23,941 nt of DNA, taken from the NCBI RefSeq assembly GCF_000003605.2, contig NW_003156744.1, positions 229,109 to 253,049 of the forward strand, given 5' to 3'. Source of the stretch: Saccoglossus kowalevskii. Its lineage: Eukaryota; Hemichordata; Enteropneusta; Harrimaniidae. This document shows, piece after piece, positions 9,401-21,230 of this stretch. Both the position numbers and the translations under genes were made by a program. Every line of letters begins with the position of its first letter. Within the stretch, counting starts at the first letter, position 1. The notes below the pieces were generated by a model. It saw only the letters and a program-made list of their open reading frames with translations, was not told where the DNA came from and did no database searches.

Positions 9401-11340
9401 TGACATGCATTGGATTTAATAGGGATCGCCACAATTCTATCCCATTCCTATTTACGAGTTCAGAATGTATATCATGTAACAATGAATAGACAATCCAGGT
9501 TATTACTACATCAACACATTGTGCAATATTTTTCTTCTAGCAGTAGTAGTTATAAAAGTATATATACTCGGTGTTTAGTGTCTGCTAGCATTGCTGTCAT
9601 TTCACTGTGCTGGCTTACTACATCGTGACATAGGATACACATCGGACATAGCCCCCTTACTACATTTCATCACTGGAACACTTTTGAAATCTTAACAAAC
9701 ATGGTTGAACAGTAATCTTACGAAGCATTATTTTATCTTGGGATCTTTTCTCTTTCTAATGATTGACTTTTTTTGTCAAATTGGTGTTCTATTTGTTCCG
9801 TTAAACGACAATATTGGTTGAGTTGAGACACCACACACAAACAAACCCTAGAGGCTATTCAGTATAAATCACGAGTCAACACATAAGACCCATTTTACAT
9901 AAGCACAAAATAATTGCTTTGAACGGTAACACCCAAAGACCCTACTACCATACAATAGTTTTCATTCCATACTACAATCACTTTAAAAGTCATTATAAAC
10001 AACAGAATTGAAAAAGGTACGACATTACCTCGTCTTCTGTTCACTTCCAGTCGTGAAATGGTGGCGGTAAAACAGTCTAGACGTAGAATAATACTCGTTG
10101 TCCATAGCAACAATTTGGTAAATCCGTTTTATCCGCCGTTTGTTTTAAATACAACTTTTTTTATATTATGTTGGTTACATCTATCTCTGAGAGTGTTTTA
10201 AAATTAGATCAGTCATTGTGAACCTCAGACTGGTAAGATGTATCTTGCAGCCTGTCTGTATATCTATTATTATTATTATACATCTGTGACGCTGCAATTT
10301 ACAACGTGCCGTAATTTTGTGGTATTTTACGGGGTACTCAGACAGTACGCCGCGTGTAGGTCGATACTAAAGCTGTAATGTCTTCGTGCGTACGAAGGAC
10401 TTCGTTTCCGTTGCTGCCACTACGCCAATAAATAGATAAGACACCAGTGGAATGACACTACATCAACAATGAGACGGGCGAATTGCAAGATTATGAAAAA
10501 CTAGTAGAGTAATATGCGATATGTTTACTGGAGCTGTATGTGTCGTGATTTTCAGTTCATTTCATGTGTTATGCAGCATGGTCACACAGCGACGTTGGTA
10601 TTAGGTTTTGTATTTAAACACCATTTGTAAGACATGTAATTGGTGATTTGAATGAATGAATTGTGACATTAGGTGCCATTGTAAGGCATTAGTCTCAACA
10701 ATATACAATGGTTTCTAAGGAACCGTTAATTTTATCGGAATTGAATAGTCCATAGGGTACCACTAAAACCTATGCCTATATGTCGAATCTGAGGCTTGTA
10801 CATTGCATCTTAAACCATCTAAAGGACATATAATAAGGAAAAACCTCCAGACAATGAGGTGAAAAGGTTCATTAAATTACAAGTTATTCCAACCAGGTTT
10901 GCACAAAACAATCTTTGAAGACTTTCTTAGTTGCATCATAGACTATATAGAAGCTGATTGCTTGTATGTGTCTTGTTAAAGCTAGAAGTGGCATTACTGT
11001 CATGAATTTGTTTTCGCGTATCTGTTGACCGACTTAATTAACTGATTATTAGCGAATTGCTGTGTTATGTCTGTCATCGTTTAGGTCTATTTGAAGTTTT
11101 GGACGGAACTTGGCTCAGTGATTTGGAACTAATTACGAGATAATCGTCGCCATTTTGACAGTTTATATCCATAGTTATTAATGTAGTGAACGATTAATCA
11201 AAAGATATAACGTATTCAGTACTTAGTGTGATTGGCTTTATGATTGAAGGTTACGCCCTAGAGTCTTTTTACTGTTTTGTAATTGGTTAGAGTTTTGAAA
11301 ATGAATAAAGAGAGTTTGAGTTGGTCTTGGCGAATACTCC
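9401..11340. other. Intergenic, no gene seen
   Basis: Short ORFs at 9410-9628 (+) and 10113-9895 (-) have no domains, no splice context and no conserved look. A short (TTA)4 run lies near 10268. A perfect 6-bp inverted pair CTTCGT-GCGT-ACGAAG lies near 10382. Nothing else is supported. Confidence 0.3.
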
Positions 11341-11690
11341 ACGATAGATGCAGTAGAGAGAGAGTGCAGTCCTAGAGAGTCGAGTCGAGTCGAGAGTCCA
11401 GTCCAGGGGCGAGCCTTGAGGCAGTCCCGTCTTGGGCGAGTCTTGGTTCAGCCTTGTGAGAGTCTTGGGGACTTTTCCCCAGGGCGCTGTGTCTTATAGA
11501 GTGCTCCAAAAGATCGACTAAGACGAGAGCTGAAACGTATTTCGTTGTGTGTGCCTTATTTGACTGTAAAGTTAAAGTGATTTTCCCGATCCCGTACCTC
11601 AAGGGGACGAGATAGAGAGACGAGACGAGATTCCCCCCTGACACGTGTGGAGAACCCCGTGAAGAAGATTTACCCCTGATATTACATCAG
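11341..11690. other. GC-richer GAGTC-rich island, possible LTR-like or regulatory remnant
   Basis: The composition shifts sharply from the AT-rich surroundings: GAGAGAG, (GAGTC)-type runs near 11380-11400, repeated GAGTCTTGG/GCGAGTCTTGG and GACGAGA motifs, and a perfect hairpin TGGGGA-CTTT-TCCCCA near 11467. AATAAA sits 32 bases upstream (11304-11309), which would suit an R/U5 boundary of an LTR. No second LTR, primer-binding site or retroviral ORF is visible, so the LTR idea is inference. The minus-strand ORF at 11644-11372 follows from the composition. Confidence 0.35.
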
Positions 11691-11926
11691 CCAGTACAGC
11701 TTTGATTGATTGGGGATTCATAGCACCGCGTTTTGACCAGTAATTATGCTTCTACGTAAACATTTCTCACATAAAGAGTTAAATAAAATGTGGGCAGGAA
11801 TTTAAGATAGTTGGCTCATTGATTACTGTTGCTTTGGGAATGTGGGAATGGTCACTAATGTGAAGGCTTAGCAAATAGCGTCCCGGCGAGTGAATACTAT
11901 GGAGGTGGTAAGTCCCTATTTTTATA

Positions 11927-12255
11927 GATGTATTTGTATATTTGACCTATGTTGCTTGCATATCAAACCCAACTGTTGTAAAGTCGGAAAATGAATAAAA
12001 GCAAGATGAAACAGCTTATATTAGCAGATCGTCACATGAGGTGCCTGTACAATGACGAAAAACAAGCTTGCAAAGGAGTTCAAAGTGATTGCAAAGTTGG
12101 CGGAGGTGCTCGTTTATTTGACCTACGTCATTGTCATGCCAACCCCGCAGTTAAATTTCGAAAACATTAACTAAATGTATAGAAATATGTATCTAAACGG
12201 AGAACTGAAAAATGGAAGACAAACTGCTTACAATGTTGTGCAAAGCCATTGCAAA
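11927..12255 (+). repeat. Dispersed repeat family A, 5'-truncated copy 2
   Basis: Matches copies at 598-1040 and 12617-13060 through TGTATTTGTATATTTGACC, TTAGCAGATCGTCACATGAG, the CCAACCCCGCAG stretch and GAACTGAAAAATGGAAGAC. It continues into a further subunit core (near 12234) before diverging. Confidence 0.75.
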
Positions 12256-12403
12256 GTTCGAAAATGTGAATAAATATATCGGTAATTGCCGTTAAATTAT
12301 CGTTCTGTCTCTCCAAGCATGTAGAGGTCAAAGATAAATTCAAGAAGTTACTTGTGAAACGATATCAATTATAAAACATTTACAAACATGAAATAGTCAT
12401 GCA

Positions 12404-12516
12404 GCAGTCGACCGACGTCTAAAGTTTAGCTCAATCGGTCATGGTTAGTACTTGCATGGGAGACCGCTTGATAAAACAAGCTGGAGAATTTGTGTAGTCT
12501 CACCACAGACATGGAA
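12404..12516 (+). ncRNA. 5S rRNA-like relic, possibly a 5S-derived SINE
   Basis: GGTTAGTACTTGCATGGGAG followed by ACCGC at 12443-12467 matches the internal promoter region of animal 5S rRNA with one mismatch. The preceding GTCTAAAGTTTAGCTCAATCGG loosely matches the GTCTGATCTCGGAAGCTAAG region, and the following CTTG...GTGTAGTCT fits the decayed 3' stem. The 5' third is not recognisable. It sits between two family A copies, so it may be the head of a 5S-derived SINE rather than a true 5S gene. It is unlikely to give a working 5S rRNA. Confidence 0.55.
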
Positions 12517-12616
12517 AAGATATGAGGCAACTTTTGTGCATTCTTTCTTTCTTACAGTGATGTCAATCGTTCATAGCAGAAAGTCATGGAAATTTATATA
12601 TTTTTAAAGTTCAAGT

Positions 12617-13060
12617 AAAGTTTTCAAATTCCGTCTAATGATCGAATAACAAGCTGTTGATGCTGTCGGTACACAGTGGCTTAAAGCCGTTAGTACACCG
12701 TGCAAAGTTGTGCAAAACGATTGCAAAGTTGGTAAATTTGTATTTGTATATTTGACCCAAGTTGTTAGCATATTAACCCCCCCCCAGTTGTAAAGTCGAA
12801 CAAAATGAATAACATCCAGAGAAATAAAGCCTATATTAGCAGATCGTCACATTAGGTTACTCTACAATGTTGAAAAACAATATTACAAAATTGTGTAAAT
12901 CGACTGAAAAGTCTGCGGAGGTGCTTGTATATTTAACCTAAGTCATTGTCATGCCAACCCCGCAGTTAAATTTCGAAAACATTAACTGAATGTCTAGAAA
13001 ATGCCCTATAAACGTGCAGATTATCTCAAAAGTGAACTGAAAAATGGAATTTTAAAACAT
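12617..13060 (+). repeat. Dispersed repeat family A, copy 3
   Basis: Collinear with copy 1 from the TTTTCAAA...TCTAATGA.CGAATAACAAG start to GAACTGAAAAATGGAA. It carries a nine-C run at 12777-12785. The two internal subunits (near 12708 and 12891) lie about 180 bases apart. Confidence 0.8.
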
Positions 13061-13339
13061 TTAAAAACATGAAATAGCAGCCAATTCGGGTAAAATTCTA
13101 ATTGTTCGTGTGGTTATGCATTGAAGAAATTATTCAATCCGTAAACTGACTCCACATTAATGAATAGATAAGGAGGGACAAATATCAATGAACAACAATC
13201 AATAAGGCATCAGCCGAAGACAGAATATGTAAATATATATTTAAACTTGATTTAAAAGATTGTTTACATGAATCTCTCCATAAACTATTCAACATTATTT
13301 TGTCGACTCATCAAGTATATTCCCTGAGTTCGGGTCTTG

Positions 13340-14010
13340 ACTTGTTCGGGTCGGGTCGGGTTTTGTTCCAATCCACAAATCAGGGCTCAAATAAAATTTG
13401 CAGGGGAATTAGAATATCTACTTGTTTGGGAAAGCTGTTTAAAGGATTGCTAAATTATCTAAATAAGACAATTATAATTCACAGTTTTAAATTTGGTTTC
13501 TGAATATATCTTATAACTAAAGATAATCTATTCATTTTAACACTGTTATCAAAAAATATCTCCAAAAAGACTGACTACCCCTAGAGAATTAACATTATAA
13601 AAAAACAAGAAATATACCTGTTTTGTTGACGTAAAAACGCGTTTGATAGTATCTGGCATGAAGGTCTATACCTACAATTGCTGAAATATAGGATTACAGA
13701 TAAACTATACAAGATATTAAAAGTATGAATCGCAAACTAAAACACAAAGTGGAGACAAACGGTTCGGCAGCAGAATTTGTCAATCAAATATAGGAGTGAA
13801 GCAAGGCTGTAATCTAACCTCACACTATTTCACTTTCCCAAAAATGTTATATATTTAAATACATACAAGCCGCTAACACTATTTAATACTCCAATCCACT
13901 GTATACTGATGATATTGTCATCCTTTCAGAATCAGAGAGTGGCTCACAATCTAGTCTTCAAGAAACAAAAACTATGTTTGTTTTTTATAAAACAGTCTTC
14001 ATTGGAAAAT
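13340..14010 (+). mobile_element. Decayed LINE reverse-transcriptase domain, plus strand
   Basis: In broken frames the translation gives IHKSGLK, CRGIRISTCLGKLFKGLLN, IIIHSFKFGF, DNLFILTLLSKNISKK, YTCFVDVK, FDSIWHEGL, ITDKLYKILKSM, GVKQGCNLT and YTDDIVILSESESG, ending near KTMFVFYKT. This is the ordered motif series of a non-LTR reverse transcriptase (IPIHKSG, NYRGI...LGKLF, FVDFKKAFDS.WH.GL, GVKQGCNLSP, YADD.VILSE). The catalytic YADD reads YTDD. Multiple frameshifts and stops and a shortened palm/thumb show it is a fossil. A short TCGGGTCGGGTCGGG run lies near its start. Confidence 0.8.
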
Positions 14011-15020
14011 GACATTAATGTTACGAAAAATGAAATTATATAGAAATATGTAAAACAAACAATACATATACATGTACTTAGAAAATTATGTTTAGCAAAA
14101 TTATAGTTTACATTTTTGATATAGCAGGGATTTCATGTTCTCTGACATCGGTTCTTTCGTATGGTTCGTTTCTGGTGTTCGAATAATATCGTACACATCA
14201 CCGAGATTTAACCAACACAAATAATAACAACATGAGTAAACTACAGTATACGGTATTTATTTATTTATTACTAAATCTTTTATATACAGGCCTTTTTATA
14301 TGTTTCATTCAGAGGAACAGAATCACACCAAACACTGGAGGCTTTTTCCTGTTTGACTTGTTCCCACTTCATGAACGAGAACATTGGACACGAGAACGAG
14401 CGAAACGTGAGTGATAGCGCCGCCAGTGTTTGGAGTGTGCAGCAGAAAGACCGGTATGGTACATGGTCGATGTTAGTTCATACTTGTTTTTATTAGTCAT
14501 TTGAGGTGTTACTACACATTGTAAATAAATGCAAAAATGAAAAATTATTCGAGCTGAATTCGGTAACACGGTAAAATTACAAGGAATATACTGTTATATA
14601 CTGTAAATATTGGCAAATATGTTGCTTTCATTAAATATTGGCTGTGCATTTTAAAAATGGACAAATCCAGATTGGTCTATAAATGATACAGCTTTTGGTT
14701 TCAAAGTAATAGAAAACGAAATTTATTGAGAAAGTACACCCAAGAGTGACTCTCTGGTAGATTTGGTACCTCTGAGCAATCCGAGGCAATTTAAACAAGT
14801 CGGGAAGGTGGGATTGAAAGCGACGCGAGATATTGCATTCCATATTCACATAATACAGTGGAGGACAAATTACATATTTTGTTTAGTTTGTCCAACTTAT
14901 CACATCATAATGGAATTATATATTTCGACGTTTTACCACATTCCAGTAACGTACAAACAATGTTGATGCACAGAGAAATATCCCTAAGGAAGTTTATTCT
15001 TAAAAGCTTTTTACTCAAAA
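14011..15020. other. No gene seen; one inverted repeat
   Basis: Apart from the inverted repeat at 14325-14438 this is ordinary AT-rich sequence. Short ORFs at 14232-14414, 14569-14369 and 14763-14966 lack recognisable domains. Confidence 0.3.
14325..14438. repeat. Imperfect inverted repeat, arms of 18 and 20 bases
   Basis: ACACCAAACACTGGAGGC (14325-14342) pairs with GCCGCCAGTGTTTGGAGTGT (14419-14438), with one mismatch and one small bulge. The 76-base interior contains repeats of GAACGAGAAC/ACGAGAACGAG. No clear target-site duplication was found. Confidence 0.6.
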
Positions 15021-15023
15021 TCC

Positions 15024-15227
<204 letters not shown>

Positions 15228-15239
15228 CTAATTTACAAA

Positions 15240-15800
15240 TGCAATGTTCATTACAACTCTCTATCATAAATTCAAATAAAACATGAAAATAAACATTTCA
15301 AATAAAGAATATAACAAGAAATTAAATAGAAAGATAAAAACAGATACGTAAATTATTGTCACAAAACACGCAACAGTAGTCAATACTGGACTGAAACATA
15401 CTTAGGTACAAACGCAGACTCAAAAAATTACAAATTTTACACAAAATCCCAACACGCCCGGCTAACTTTTACATAATTGCTCAACGTAGACATCCCAGGT
15501 AAGGCTGTTGTCGATGATAACACCGAGACATTCTTCTTGGCCATCAACAGCAAAGGGTGCTTCCTTAAGGCAGATTTTCAGGTGTTTATTTGTTGTACAG
15601 GAACTTCGAATACTGAAACGAAAACCAATAAGCTTACAGTCGATGCTAACGTTTGGTCTTCCGCATACATGTCAATTGCACTGGATTCCAGTAAGAATGG
15701 GAGATCGTAATACAGATTAATAATAACAAACTGTCTGTACCGTGGACCCTATAGAAAGAATATCGTGATCCACAAGTCCAAGAAAGTAAGTTAATTGATG
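15240..15800 (-). mobile_element. Decayed LINE reverse-transcriptase fragment, minus strand
   Basis: Minus-strand translation shows DLPFLLESSAIDMYAEDQT (family: INDLP...DMYADDTT; the catalytic YADD reads YAED), then after a frame change LGVIIDNSLTW and DVYVEQLC (family: LGV.ID..LTW..H...L). A weak GSTVQTVCYY upstream fits a decayed PQGS.LGPLLF. The knuckle between YADD and LGV is shortened. Beyond the LGVIIDNSLTW block come stops, then AT-rich 3' sequence leading into the (TAAA)n tail. It is nonfunctional. Confidence 0.75.
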
Positions 15801-16195
15801 ATTGCTATATAATTGATTCGAAATATTATCATTTATTAATAATAACAAATTACCGCAATGTGTTTGACACATAATTCTTAAAGAACACAATACATCGAAA
15901 TATACGCAATTGAGCATAATACTACTAATGTATGACTTCTTCAACCCATGTCACCTAGATATGAATATACGAAGAAATAATTTCATTATTTAAGATATAT
16001 TAAATTCAAATTTTGACATTTTTATGACATTTCGGACTCTTCTTAAAAAAAAATGTCCAGTGACCCATTTTTTAAATTTTTGGCCGCGTGATGGAATGAA
16101 CCCGCAATCATGAAAGGATGGCTAACAATGACATGTAAAGATAAATTCGGCCGAAGCTCTGGCTGCGTGCAATTAAAGTTCCCGACCAATCAGAC
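15801..16195. other. Intergenic, nothing recognised
   Basis: AT-rich, with an A9 run near 16045. No coding, RNA or repeat signal can be supported before the start of the duplicated element. Confidence 0.3.
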
Positions 16196-17580
16196 GTGTG
16201 CTGCATATATCTTTACTATTCAGTCTATTCAGTGGTTATAATGACCGTGAACACACCTGACATAAATGTATAACGCCGCGGGAGGATATAGGTCCTATAA
16301 TCACACGGATGATATTGTAACATTTTCTCGCTGTCGGCTCGTGTTTAACATGCTATTTTTCTGCTTCTCAAAAATGAAGAAAGACGATTATTTTGAAAAT
16401 GATTTACCTAAAATATCATTTAACAGCATAATATCATTATGTTGTTAAATCGTCTAATAAAATGTCTAATAAATAGAATGATATAATTAACTAGAGAGGG
16501 TGTTATCAATTGAAAACATGAATGAAAAAATGATCCAATGGAGGATGTAGCGCCCAGGTGTGCTCAATTAGACGGAGTAATTGCTTTCCTGTATAGTAAC
16601 AGAGTGAGCTTATGTTCTTTTAATCGCTCTCTTTTCTATTGTAAACTTGAACTGTGTGTATTCATGTATAATCACTCCCATTGGGCATATATAACATCAG
16701 AAGTCAAAGTCGATATAATATATACCGTATACCAATTAAATATTGTGGATTAAGTAAAATGACCGTCTAATTATCGTATTTATTTTAATTTTCTATTTTT
16801 GTGAAATTGAATAAAAATGTACATTGCGTGCATCAACAATAATTTAAAAAAATAACATACATTGATAACAAATGCAATGGTGTATACTTAAACAATTTGA
16901 AATTGTACTGACCAATCAATAACCCACACACGCACATCGGAATCACGTAAACAGTTGTTTGATTGGATACTATAACTTTACTGTCATAATTTGTTAGATT
17001 ACGAATTACTGTACAAAATTGAGTTACTATAAATGTTTCATTTTGGAAATATACTACACCAAATATTGGGCGAATTTTGTACCCAATAGATTGAACAGTG
17101 TTGATTATTGATGGGTACCATTCGTCTTTTATTAAATATATCAAATTAAAATATTAAAATATGATTATATTTATTACTGCCGTATGTCATCTCAGCATTC
17201 CGCCATTTGCCGGTTTGGATTCCGCCATTTGCCGGTTTGGATTCCGCCATTTGCCGGTTTGGATTCCGCCATTCGCCGGTTTGGATTCCGCCATTCGCCG
17301 GTTTGGATTCCGCCATTTGCCGGTTTGGATTCCGCCATTCGCCGGTTTGGATTCCGCCATTCGCCGGTTTGGATTCCGCCATTTGCCGGTTTGGATTCCG
17401 CCATTCGCCGGTTTGGATTCCGCCATTCGCCGGTTTGGATTCCGCCATTCGCCGGTTTGGATTCCGCCATTCGCCGGTTTGGATTCCGCCATTCGCCGGT
17501 TTGGAGATTGGCGTCTCACCCGAGGGGCCGTATTACTGCCGGTGTCTGGTGTCGGTTATAATCATGCCACCAGTGAATCG
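16196..17580. repeat. Noncoding duplicated element, copy 1 (contains the 22-bp minisatellite)
   Basis: Collinear with 22340-23265. Paired landmarks: GGTTATAATGACCGTGAA (16234 / 22361), CTGTATAGTAACNGANT (16589 / 22572), AATAATTTAAAAAAA (16839 / 22810), GGATTACGNATTACNGTACAAAAT type (16997 / 22970), TATTTATTACTGNCGTAT (17168 / 23112) and GGCGTC(T/A)CACC...GAGGGGC (17510 / 23202). Divergence is large, with many indels. The ORF at 17144-16833 (minus) is not kept in copy 2, which argues against coding. Copy 1 is longer mainly because of the minisatellite. Confidence 0.8.
17197..17504. repeat. 22-bp minisatellite, exactly 14 units
   Basis: Unit: ATTCCGCCATTYGCCGGTTT followed by GG. All 14 units are identical except for one T/C site at position 12, which reads T T T C C T C C T C C C C C along the array. 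Units 3-11 form three TCC triplets, i.e. a 66-bp higher-order repeat. T appears in a TTG/TCG context, as expected from CpG deamination. Because 22 is not a multiple of 3 and no unit phase contains a stop, all six frames are open; none is likely to be a gene. Confidence 0.98.
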
Positions 17581-19419
17581 ATGTTTAAAATTCCGACAAC
17601 GTACAATATGTACTTGTTTTCTTCATACTAATACATATGATACAAAATATAGGTAGTATAAATATTCATGGTAATACTGATACTTTATTGATGATACTTA
17701 CACATTGATAGTTTTAGTTGTATTATATCATCATTTAGCTTTTCATCATCAAATTTGGAACCATAAATTAAAATTAATTGCCTCAGTATGGTGCTCGACT
17801 TTAAATCTGTAGTCCCTCGGCTAGCTTATTTTTGTCAGGCGATATTTGTATCGATCTTTGGCTTCTTACTCGGTTGGTTTGACGTCACACTTTTGCGTTG
17901 ACCTAGAGCCGGACTACTTTATGCGTGTACACTACTATTCACCGCCGTAAAAGTTAGTTATGTTTCATTATATCTGCCTGCGCTTGTTCGACTGAACTTA
18001 TTCGCTTGTAGAGTGTATCATGTTCCACAATCTTGCTCTCGTCACGAAACTACCAAGATTTTAATGGAAAACATAGTAAGACACAAATATCGACAAAAAT
18101 TACTGAAGTGAAATAAATATTCTTTGTGGGTCAGAAAAGGATTTTTTGGTCAAACTGCTCAGCTGTATCTGTAGGGGCAACACAATTCCATTTAATTTAG
18201 GCCAAATTTAGCACTATTGAGCATGCGTGCATATATATGCAATGCATTATACATGTAGAAAACAAGGTCCTATAGTAATAAATCGAAAACTATTATACTT
18301 AAAACTGACTAAATTATATGTATTTTTTGAAATGTTTTACTAATATTATCGATAATAAGCATTCCTTTTTCGTAATTTGAGATATAAAGAAATCATTTTA
18401 CAATAAAAACCAATGTAAAATGCAATTTTCGACGGACATGTCATTTAATTTGTGCAAGCGAATCTCCGACGGATCACTTGCATGCCGTATCGCCAATATA
18501 TCCATGCACGAATTTGTTCAAAAGACTATTTTGTCGGAAGTTATTTTCGTCGATTCACCAATTCGTCGGAAGTTGAATAATTGCGCTATTTAAGTATCCA
18601 AATACCAAGAAATATGGTATGAATTGCGTGTAGTTGTGCGACTGAAAGTGACGTGGTATTACGTATACAATATACATACACAAGGTTCACACGAAGATCG
18701 AATATGTTAATATTTACGATTTTATTTGTCCACGAAGGTTTACATAACGTGAGTGAAATAGACAAAGAGTTGGAAAGTACATTGACATATTTTGAAATTG
18801 AACAATATTACAAACGTCAGCAAAGAATCGACTAATACGCTTACTGGTGGCAAATATTGACCCAACGTGCAAACATTTATATTTTTGAACAATACAATTC
18901 AATTTGACACGATTCCTGAATCCGTCAATCGATTACTGGTGTCAAGTATCGACCATGCATACGACAAGCTTTTAAGTCAATCCAACGATTCATCTAATTT
19001 TAACTAATAAAATCAATACACATGCAAGGTACTACTAAAAGTGATATTGCTACGTTTACACGGCAGCATTCTATTGCCGACATTCAGTTTGTTCAGAGCT
19101 GAACGTGGCTAAAAACGATGTTGGTGTCGTGCTTGTGTTGTTGTTTCTTTACATGGCACGATGCATGTCAGAGTATTATCCTGTTGAGCGGAGAGCGAAA
19201 GGAACAGTCATTAGTCTGAGACAATGTAATAGTGTTATGATATAGGTATCTTGAATAAACAGTATATACGGCAGCTAAATGTGTTACAGCCTATTCACAT
19301 AAGTTATTGTCATGCAAATTAACCATCTTGTAATTTTTCAACTGTTGCGATATATGTAACAATTACTAGTATCAACCCAAACCTAGTAGGAACACGTCGC
19401 CGTATCATGACCGGTTAAC
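17581..19419. other. Intergenic, no gene seen; short imperfect repeats
   Basis: TCGTCGGAAGTT/TTGTCGGAAGTT occurs twice near 18532 and 18562. A segment with TTACTGGTGGCAAATATTGACC (18840) recurs loosely as TTACTGGTGTCAAGTATCGACC (18932). The ORF at 18653-18835 shows no domain. The remainder is AT-rich. Confidence 0.35.
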
Positions 19420-19461
19420 GGACGTTTCGACCCGGACGTTTCGGCCTGGATGTATCGTCCC
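19420..19461. repeat. 14-bp tandem repeat, three units, at a LINE 5' junction
   Basis: GGACGTTTCGACCC, GGACGTTTCGGCCT and GGATGTATCGTCCC lie head to tail. An inverted copy, AGGCCGAAACGTCT, lies at 21651-21664. The LINE reverse-transcriptase homology begins within about 20 bases of the last unit. Confidence 0.85.
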
Positions 19462-20680
<1,219 letters not shown>

Positions 20681-21090
20681 GTGGTACCTGTAATGTTGCC
20701 GACATTAGTGAAGCTATACAGGAATATTTTCCAATAAAATCAAGCAAACATAGGTGGTTACTTTTATTGTTAATTACGTGATGAACATAAGACGACATAA
20801 CGTAGGCTTGTTTGAAAATGTATAGAAGAAGATAACAATAAGTGTTGACAGTATAAGTTTGTTCACAGAAAGTAATGAAATGACTAAGGTAAAAATATTG
20901 TTGGTAAAGATAATGACGTGCATTATACAATGCATGGCAGTAGTTGCACTGTTGTGTCAACTCGGTTTATTCTGGGGTGAAAAATAGTGATTTTTTTGGC
21001 CAGTAGACAACAAACATCGACACATTAGATATACATTGTTTTTTCAATGGTATATATTTATATTTCTAAATATTTATTACAAAATCTATT
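20681..21090. other. No gene seen
   Basis: AT-rich flank downstream of the LINE tail, with no recognisable feature. Confidence 0.3.
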
Positions 21091-21230
21091 ACAGACATAT
21101 TTAATACATAGTCTATTATGTGATGTCGGCATACAGTTGTTCACAGAAATATTTAATACATAGTCTATTATGTGATGTCGGCATACAGTTGTTTACAGAA
21201 ATATTTAATACATAGTCTATTATGTTAAAG
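21091..21230. repeat. 52-bp tandem repeat, about 2.7 units
   Basis: Units start at 21091, 21143 and 21195 (ACAGAAATATTTAATACATA, then GTCTATTATGTGATGTCGGC and ATACAGTTGTT). The copies are almost identical (ACAGAC in the first, TTCAC vs TTTAC between units), so the expansion is recent. Confidence 0.95.

Noticed and set aside
15477..15720. Plus-strand ORFs of 70-77 codons
   Set aside because: They are the antisense shadow of the minus-strand LINE reverse-transcriptase relic.
16833..17144. 103-codon minus-strand ORF
   Set aside because: It lies in the duplicated element and the homologous stretch of copy 2 (about 22900-23100) does not keep the frame.
17197..17504. CRISPR array
   Set aside because: Units are contiguous 22-mers with no variable spacers, in a eukaryotic context.
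17146..17656. Six overlapping long ORFs on both strands with repeat peptides (e.g. RNPNRQMAESKPANGG)
   Set aside because: They follow from a stop-free 22-bp repeat read in every phase; flanks are not conserved in the paired copy 22.34-23.26 kb.
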